A stretch of 18,423 nucleotides of DNA. Origin: CAKSKB01 sp034186235 (GTDB lineage: Bacteria > Bacillota > Clostridia > HGM11514). Below are positions 13,340 through 18,423 of this stretch, one piece after another. Below the pieces are notes generated by a model. It made no database searches, had not been told where the DNA came from, and was given only the letters and a program-made list of their open reading frames with translations. Both the position numbers and the translations under genes were made by a program. How positions within the stretch are numbered: the first letter of the stretch is position 1; each line of letters begins with the position of its first letter. The DNA lies in contig JAXGBA010000100.1 in the NCBI GenBank assembly GCA_034186235.1, positions 1 to 18,423 of the forward strand, in the 5' to 3' direction.

Positions 13340-14323
13340 TTATTCGATCAGCGAATTTGCAAGCTCATTTGCTTCTTCTTCCGTAAACTCATAAGCTGAT
13401 GCAGAAATGCTTATATTTCCGGTATTAACGCTGATGTCGTAGCTGCTTTCGGTTTCCGATACCGTGCAGCCTTTGACGGATGAATTATTGACGGAAAGCG
13501 TAATATAACATTCCTTTGAATTATCAGACGAGGTGTAAAAGGTGTTTGAATTTTGTACTTCGTCAATATAGATTTCCGTGGGCTTCACGATCGAAACGCC
13601 GTCCGGAAGCTTTGCTTTTGAAATTACATCATAACCGATCTTTTCGCAGTATTCTTCATAGCTTACAGCCGAAAGGGAAGTGCTTTTTCTTGCGCCTGAG
13701 CCGCCGGATACGGAATCCATCAAAGGAGCGCTGCCTACCGCATAAGCGGAAAAGCTGTTTTCGCTTGCTGCGTCAACGCATTTTTCGGCAGCGTCAAGCG
13801 AATAAATATCCGCTGTTTCGGCTTTGTCCGGCAATGTTTCCGAAGCTGCATAATCCGAAGCTTCGCTTTGCTGCAAAGTGCCTTCATCGTTTTTTTGCGG
13901 TTCGGGGATTTTAACCTCTTTTTCTTCCGAAACGGAAACGCTCGGTTTTTCGGTTTCTTTATCGGAAGAAATTGCGGGCGCAGAATAAATTCGCTCGGTA
14001 TTTTTTGCATTTTCCTTATTTGTTTCAGGCCGGGAAATCGTTTCCGAACCTTTGTCTGTATGAATATCTTTTTTGATTCCTGCATCCGTGTTTGTGTCTG
14101 CCTGCATAATCTTCACCGGCTCATCGGCGGTATCGATGCCGAAAAAGTATGCCGATGAAACCGCTACAGCTATTGCCGCCGCTGCCGCAGCACATATTTT
14201 AACTGCCGCAAACGTCCTGTGCGGCTTCTTTGGGGCTTCGGAAAGCACCCTGTTCAAGACATTGGTGGGAGCATGAATTTGTTCATTTGCCGATTTGTAC
14301 ATTTTTTTAAAATTCAATATCAT
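13340..14323 (-). CDS. Probable membrane anti-sigma factor partnered with the ECF sigma factor
   Basis: The 327-residue protein starts 17 bases inside the sigma gene, the usual sigma/anti-sigma coupling. Residues 1-37 are cytoplasmic and include ANEQIHAPTNVLNRVL, like the short sigma-binding segments of clostridial anti-sigma proteins. Residues ~38-62 form one alanine/valine-rich membrane helix. Then comes a low-complexity Glu/Lys/Ser/Thr-rich extracytoplasmic stretch (65-215) and a folded C-terminal domain (~218-327) beginning YEEYCEKIGYDVISKAKLPDGV, possibly DUF4367-like. Membrane anti-sigma factors hold the sigma until an outside signal triggers release, often by proteolysis. No zinc-binding HxxxCxxC motif is present, so it is not a ZAS-type anti-sigma. 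The signal is unknown. Confidence 0.75.
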   Translation of the reverse strand: MILNFKKMYKSANEQIHAPTNVLNRVLSEAPKKPHRTFAAVKICAAAAAAIAVAVSSAYFFGIDTADEPVKIMQADTNTDAGIKKDIHTDKGSETISRPETNKENAKNTERIYSAPAISSDKETEKPSVSVSEEKEVKIPEPQKNDEGTLQQSEASDYAASETLPDKAETADIYSLDAAEKCVDAASENSFSAYAVGSAPLMDSVSGGSGARKSTSLSAVSYEEYCEKIGYDVISKAKLPDGVSIVKPTEIYIDEVQNSNTFYTSSDNSKECYITLSVNNSSVKGCTVSETESSYDISVNTGNISISASAYEFTEEEANELANSLIE

Positions 14324-14786
14324 CCCATCCTTTCAATATTTCTTTTAGCTGCTCTCTCCCTCGTTTCAGCCGTGATTTGACGGTTGATTCATTAAGGGCA
14401 AGGCAGGCTGAAATCTGCTTTACGGACATATCCTCGCAGTAAAACAGATGGACGACCGTCTTATATTTGAGAGGAAGCTTTGCGACGGCTGTCCATATTT
14501 CGTTGTACTCCGGCTCTTCGCAGCGGATTTCTTCGGTGAGAGGAACGGTTTTTTTGAAGAAAAACGAAGAAAACAAGCTTTTGCACCGATTGACGGTTAC
14601 CCTGATAAGCCATGCCTTAACATGCTCTTCGCTCAGGAAATCCTTATCGGAACGGATAAACCGCAGAAAAACATCTTGCGTTACATCCTCCGCCATAAAT
14701 TTATCCTTGGTCTGCGACAGGGCAAGTCTGTACACAGTGTCAAAATATTTCTCTGTAAGGCGGTGTTTTTGCTCAGCATATATCAT
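14307..14786 (-). CDS. ECF-type RNA polymerase sigma factor
   Basis: The 159-residue protein has only sigma regions 2 and 4, as in the ECF group. Region 2 includes AEDVTQDVFLRFIRS (32-46) and VKAWLIRVTVNRCKSLF (56-72). Region 4 runs from LPLKYKTVVHLFYCEDMSVK to a DNA-binding helix LNESTVKSRLKRGREQLKEIL (about 131-151). GAGGAGG lies 8 bases before the ATG. It directs transcription of a small stress or envelope regulon, probably including itself, and is held by the overlapping anti-sigma gene. A TGAAAC on the minus strand (14833-14838) resembles -35 elements of SigW/SigV-like factors, but no CGTC/CGTA -10 lies at the usual distance. Confidence 0.92.
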   Translation of the reverse strand: MIYAEQKHRLTEKYFDTVYRLALSQTKDKFMAEDVTQDVFLRFIRSDKDFLSEEHVKAWLIRVTVNRCKSLFSSFFFKKTVPLTEEIRCEEPEYNEIWTAVAKLPLKYKTVVHLFYCEDMSVKQISACLALNESTVKSRLKRGREQLKEILKGWDDIEF

Positions 14787-14904
14787 CGCCTCTGCCTCCT
14801 CTCATAAATAATACTTCCGTGGCAGCCGAAAGGTTTCAAATTTTTTAAAATTATATAATATTTTTTCTCCTGCGGTAAATAATAAATTCAAAGGAGAGCG
14901 TATT

Positions 14905-15582
14905 ATGCCTGAAAAAAACAATAACAGCAGTGAAAAAGATAATCGTATAAAGGAATTCGGAACGGTCGCCACCAAAAACAAGCACGGAAATATACATTGC
15001 CTCAACATAATCGGTCAGATTGAGGGACACATGATACTTCCGTCCCAAAACAAAACAACAAAGTACGAGCATGTAATTCCGCAGCTTATCGCAATAGAGC
15101 AGGACGAAAGCATAGACGGACTGCTTGTGATACTCAATACCGTTGGCGGCGATGTTGAAGCCGGGCTTGCAATTGCCGAGATGATTTCATCAATGAAAAC
15201 ACCGGCGGTTTCGCTCGTTCTCGGCGGAGGGCACAGCATAGGCGTACCGCTTGCGGTTTCCGCAAAAAAATCGTTTATTGCGCCGTCGGCAACCATGACG
15301 ATACACCCGATAAGAATGAGCGGCGTAGTTATCGGTGTTTCGCAGACTTTTGAGTATTTCGACCGTATGCAGGAGCGCGTAGTTTCGTTTGTATGCAGAA
15401 ATTCCGGCATTTCGGAAACGGATTTCAGAAATCTGATGCTTAAAACCGGCGAAATTGCAAATGACGTCGGAACGGTTCTGTTCGGCAAGGATGCCGTGGA
15501 TTCGGGTCTCATTGATTCTCTCGGCGGCCTTTCTGATGCGCTTGATGAGCTTTTTCACCTTATAAAGGAGAACAAAAAATGA
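14905..15582 (+). CDS. tepA: TepA-like ClpP-family serine protease
   Basis: The 225-residue protein belongs to the ClpP/crotonase fold and is closest to the TepA (YmfB) branch known from Bacillus, called translocation-enhancing protein. Key stretches are VILNTVGGDVEAGLAIAEMI, LVLGGGHSIGVPLAVSA with the likely nucleophile S111, and MTIHPIRMSGVVIGVSQTFEYFD with the likely catalytic H134. FGKDAVDSGLIDSLGG closes the domain. The first ~28 residues are polar and not conserved in ClpP. AAAGGAG lies 8 bases before the ATG. TATAAT (14854-14859) could be a -10, with no good -35. It is divergent from the ECF sigma gene. Its stop overlaps a YlzJ-like gene, the same order as in Bacillus. Confidence 0.88.
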   Translation: MPEKNNNSSEKDNRIKEFGTVATKNKHGNIHCLNIIGQIEGHMILPSQNKTTKYEHVIPQLIAIEQDESIDGLLVILNTVGGDVEAGLAIAEMISSMKTPAVSLVLGGGHSIGVPLAVSAKKSFIAPSATMTIHPIRMSGVVIGVSQTFEYFDRMQERVVSFVCRNSGISETDFRNLMLKTGEIANDVGTVLFGKDAVDSGLIDSLGGLSDALDELFHLIKENKK

Positions 15583-15764
15583 TGTATTCAATTATTCCGA
15601 GCGATATTATATTCGGCGATTTAAGACCGAAAAACGTGTCATATATCCGAAGAAACGGGGTTCTGATGGAGGTGTCGGAGGGGAGTGTGCGCCGCATAAT
15701 TTCGACCGACCCCGCGGATTTTATGAGGTTTTCGTCAGAGGTAACCCATGAAGCGGAGGACTGA
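15579..15764 (+). CDS. YlzJ-like small protein
   Basis: The 61-residue protein begins in the ATGA overlap with tepA (a second ATG follows at 15582) and has AGGAG just upstream. It resembles the YlzJ-like family: an N-terminal YSIIPSDIIFGD, a central NGVLMEV and a VRRIISTDPADFM motif, matching the order PxxxIF ... GxxLxV ... RIxSTxPxxFL known for that family. Its position directly after tepA is conserved in Bacillus, which supports the call. The function is unknown. The last 30 bases overlap the end of the convergent permease gene. Confidence 0.75.
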   Translation: MMYSIIPSDIIFGDLRPKNVSYIRRNGVLMEVSEGSVRRIISTDPADFMRFSSEVTHEAED

Positions 15765-16736
15765 CACAAACACAAAGAGCGTTACCATTGAAGCAAGGCT
15801 GGTCCATACCACAAGCTGCCCCGCAAGCAACTCATCACAGTCCATTTCTCCTGCCATAACAGAGCTTGACACCGCAACGGGAGTTCCGAAAAGTGCCACC
15901 AGGGCAGGAAATTCCGCACTCGTAAAATTAACAATTCCTAAGCGTGTTAATACAACTCCTCCGAAAATTCCCAAAAGCGGAGCAAAAAGTACACGAAGCG
16001 ATGTTGCAAGCACGATTTGTTTTGCCATTTTGCGGCTTGCGCCGAAAGTGAATTTTCCGCCGAGAACGATAAGTGCCAGCGGCGACGCAGCCTTTGACAG
16101 GCTCGAAATTATCGAGTACAGCGCCGGGAGATTGTTTTTTATCGAAAACACGGGTTTTCCGCCAAGGGTTGGAATAACGCTTCTTGCGGCAAGCGTCAGA
16201 ACACCGAGCACAACGCTTATTATAAGCGGATTTGTGACGGTGTTTTTTGCTATTTTCTTAAGGTCGATTTTGCCGTCCTCGCTGTACATCGCAAGGCTGA
16301 TTACAGCAAGTACATTAAACATTGCAATGATGAATGCCGACAGTATCCCGACAATTGCTGTTGCTTTTATTCCGCCGAGAGCCTCCGCCAGAACCATGCC
16401 GATTATTGCATAATTTGACCTGAATGTGCACTGATGCACAACCCCCTTTTGGCGGGGGTCTTTTACAAATGCAGCAGCAGCCATTCCGATAAAAAACAGG
16501 ACTGCAACGGATATTACCGCATACCATATTACATCCGTGTTTATGTCGGAAAACGAGCCGACGGAGTAGATGTTTATATAAAGCATGCACGGAAGGCAGA
16601 GCCTGAACATCAGTTTGTTCCCGATATCGAGAAAATTATCGTTCAGAAAGCCTGTTTTCCTTAAAATATATCCCAGAAATATCATGCCGATTATCGGCAT
16701 AACGGCATTGAAAGAATACATAAAAACATCTAACAA
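15735..16736 (-). CDS. Auxin efflux carrier (AEC) family permease
   Basis: The 333-residue protein has about ten hydrophobic helices in two halves separated by a polar loop (YSEDGKIDLKKIAKNTVTNPL), the layout of the AEC family. Conserved features include LGYILRKTGFL near the start, LPCMLY with a helix break, FRSNYAIIGMVLAEALGG (discontinuous helix) and ALFGTPVAVSSSVMAGEM near the end. Bacterial members move organic acids such as malate or malonate; the substrate here cannot be named. The start is TTG at 16736: TGGAGG lies 7 bases upstream, inside the end of the mannosidase gene, which it overlaps by 7 bases. The two are therefore translationally coupled. Confidence 0.88.
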   Translation of the reverse strand: MLDVFMYSFNAVMPIIGMIFLGYILRKTGFLNDNFLDIGNKLMFRLCLPCMLYINIYSVGSFSDINTDVIWYAVISVAVLFFIGMAAAAFVKDPRQKGVVHQCTFRSNYAIIGMVLAEALGGIKATAIVGILSAFIIAMFNVLAVISLAMYSEDGKIDLKKIAKNTVTNPLIISVVLGVLTLAARSVIPTLGGKPVFSIKNNLPALYSIISSLSKAASPLALIVLGGKFTFGASRKMAKQIVLATSLRVLFAPLLGIFGGVVLTRLGIVNFTSAEFPALVALFGTPVAVSSSVMAGEMDCDELLAGQLVVWTSLASMVTLFVFVSVLRFMGYL

Positions 16737-18423
16737 GATATCGCCTCCAGCATATCCGTTTCGGTGAAGTTCTTGCCGTCATATATAACGGTTTTTATTT
16801 CAAAAGGCTTGAGTGACGTTTCATGAATTTTTCCTTCGGCGATAAGCTTTGCGGCGGTTTCGCACCCGTTTTCCTCGGTAATGCGGATAACGGTGTTTTC
16901 GCCGTCTTCTGTCTGCTTTACTGCGGTGATGAGCGCTCCGCAGCAGCTGAAAATGCTGTTTTCGGACGGAAGTTTGCCGCCGTGGTTTGCCTCGCTTATA
17001 ATGACGGGAGGATTGTTAAGCGCTATTGCCTCATGAGCAACATCATCAAAACACAAGCGGAACCGCCCAGCCGTTTCGCCTTGGTCGGTATATTCATATT
17101 CACGCTCTTTCAGCGCTTCGGTTCTGAGGTCGCCGTAAATGCAGCTGCGAAGAATTGTAATTCCGATTTTTTCTCCGTCAAAACCGTATGCAAAGGCAGA
17201 GTCGGAGGCAATTGCGAAGTCCTCCGTTTTTATCCATTCGGACATCGGGCGCTCAAATTCGCATTTTTCCCTTTCGATGAATCCGGCAGGGATTGAAACT
17301 GTGCACTTTTTTGCCGGAAATCCTATTTTAAGCGCCTTGTGCTTTTCGTTCCAGAGAACCTTCCAGCTTACATCGATAATATCTTCATACATCGTGATTG
17401 TCTGTTCAAATGTGGATTTCCCGTAAGAATATTCGGCTTTTACGGAGGTCCTTAAGTCCCCTGATTCGGTGGTTTTCAGAGAAACAAGTTCAAAAGGAAG
17501 CTTTTCTGTTTCAAACACGGTTTTGTTAAATCCCCATGTGTCGCAAACGTCGCCGAGCGCATATGGCGCAAACATATTTTTGTATGTTTTTCCGGTTTTT
17601 TTATCGGTTATATCAAAGCCGAAATCGGATTTTTCAAGACGGAAGCCGCTGCTTTCAAAGCTTTCAAAAACAGCATCGCAGGGCACGTCCGTTTTCCTTA
17701 CGATATAAGTTTTGCAGCCGAACGGCGGAATTTTATCCCTGAAAACAAACCTCGAACGGAAGCCCGGGACGCTGCACTCTTCCGTTATAATTTGGCACGG
17801 ATGCACGTTGCCTTTTTCGTCCTCCAGCTCGATTTTGCCGCTGTACCAAGGAAATTCCCATGCCCACTGCACCTCCGCTTCGACAGGGGAGGTGTATTCA
17901 AAGCCGTTAAGATTCCACACGGCGATGTTCCATTCGTTATCGGGGTTGCTGCCGGGCATGTTCATGGCCGCCGTGACGGTCTGAAGGGCATAGTGCATGA
18001 TTTCGCTTGCCGTTTGAATTGCCCTTCCGTGGAGGTTGCGTGCGTCAAAATATGCGCTTTTGATGCTCGTTCCGCCAAGTATATCGTGAAACTGGTTAAA
18101 CAGCACATCCTGCCATGCGCTCTTGAGTTTTTCCTTCGGATACTCTTTTCCGCACAGCTTTTCAGCAATTACCGAAGCGCTTTCGGCATTTTGGCACGCA
18201 TATTCAGCTTTGCGGTTGTTCTTTTTTATCTCGTTTATGTTTGAATAAGGTCCTATAAATTTGACTTGCAATTCGCCTTTAACTTCGGGCATTTCGGAAA
18301 CACCGTTGAAAAATTCCTTTTCGGTTCCGAATTTGATTATACAGTCGTTGAATTGCATGGACAGGAGGGTTATAAACACAAATTTTTGCAAGTTTGGGGC
18401 GACAACCTCAGCCGTAAACACGA
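16730..18423 (-). CDS. GH38-type alpha-mannosidase, C-terminal ~560 residues (N-terminus outside window)
   Basis: The frame is open to the right edge, so the protein is 5' truncated. Retaining alpha-mannosidases of family GH38 cleave alpha-linked mannose. The helical middle-domain motif LFNQFHDILGGTSI (about 107-120 of the visible part) is the GH38 signature. Before it lie FGTEKEFF, GELQVKFIGPY and IKKNNRKAEY, the usual order. After it come beta-sandwich domains, with FEQTITMYEDIIDVSWKVLW in the C-terminal region. The catalytic Asp lies in the missing N-terminal domain and cannot be checked. No signal peptide can be judged. The downstream AEC permease overlaps its stop, implying an operon; a link between mannoside breakdown and that carrier is not established. 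Confidence 0.88.
   Translation of the reverse strand, partial: VFTAEVVAPNLQKFVFITLLSMQFNDCIIKFGTEKEFFNGVSEMPEVKGELQVKFIGPYSNINEIKKNNRKAEYACQNAESASVIAEKLCGKEYPKEKLKSAWQDVLFNQFHDILGGTSIKSAYFDARNLHGRAIQTASEIMHYALQTVTAAMNMPGSNPDNEWNIAVWNLNGFEYTSPVEAEVQWAWEFPWYSGKIELEDEKGNVHPCQIITEECSVPGFRSRFVFRDKIPPFGCKTYIVRKTDVPCDAVFESFESSGFRLEKSDFGFDITDKKTGKTYKNMFAPYALGDVCDTWGFNKTVFETEKLPFELVSLKTTESGDLRTSVKAEYSYGKSTFEQTITMYEDIIDVSWKVLWNEKHKALKIGFPAKKCTVSIPAGFIEREKCEFERPMSEWIKTEDFAIASDSAFAYGFDGEKIGITILRSCIYGDLRTEALKEREYEYTDQGETAGRFRLCFDDVAHEAIALNNPPVIISEANHGGKLPSENSIFSCCGALITAVKQTEDGENTVIRITEENGCETAAKLIAEGKIHETSLKPFEIKTVIYDGKNFTETDMLEAISC

Noticed and set aside
15748..16413. Plus-strand ORF opposite the AEC permease (221 codons)
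   Set aside because: It is antisense to a clear membrane protein, and its composition reflects the complement of hydrophobic codons; no ribosome binding site.

Overview
The window looks like a chromosomal segment of a low-to-moderate GC anaerobic Firmicute, most likely an uncultured gut-type clostridium of the Oscillospirales/Ruminococcaceae kind. This is inferred from gene content (prmA-rsmE, TepA with a YlzJ-like partner, SLH and dockerin surface proteins, IscR-like Rrf2, ECF sigma/anti-sigma) and from strong Shine-Dalgarno and sigma-A promoter sequences; no species can be named. No rRNA, tRNA, CRISPR array or prophage is visible.

Layout. (1) 1-5201 (+): the end of a secreted dockerin protein, then a 1498-residue surface protein with a signal peptide, a cohesin-like N-terminal region, many chitobiase-C-like repeats and three SLH domains, then a translationally coupled 57-residue cysteine-rich protein closed by a strong terminator. 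(2) 5234-7535 (+): a consensus promoter driving prmA-rsmE, followed by an unrecognised four-helix membrane protein. (3) 7495-7946: an internally deleted IS3-family remnant whose end hairpin appears to serve as a terminator. (4) 8029-9150 (+): an AI-2E-family permease, convergent and overlapping with a LysR regulator (minus). (5) 10042-13312: a cysteine locus with lysR divergent from cysK, and an IscR-like Rrf2 regulator convergent with cysK. A 1.5-kb IS3-family element sits in the loop of the cysK terminator. The cysK leader holds a palindrome over the predicted start site and an 11-codon upstream ORF whose last sense codon is Cys. (6) 13340-14786 (minus): ECF sigma factor and membrane anti-sigma factor. 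(7) 14905-15764 (+): TepA (ClpP-like) and a YlzJ-like protein. (8) 15735-18423 (minus): a GH38 alpha-mannosidase running off the right edge, overlapping an auxin-efflux-carrier-family permease.

How the genes work together. The first two surface proteins could form a small cohesin-dockerin cell-wall attachment pair (inference). prmA and rsmE are translation-apparatus methyltransferases in a usual Firmicute pairing. The cysteine locus carries three possible control layers in one place: LysR activation, Rrf2 repression at the palindrome, and the Cys-ending leader peptide. The most distinctive observations are that leader peptide, the candidate operator shared by cysK and rrf2, the splitting of the cysK terminator by an IS, and IS ends that fold into terminator-like hairpins which in one case also bury the transposase ribosome binding site.
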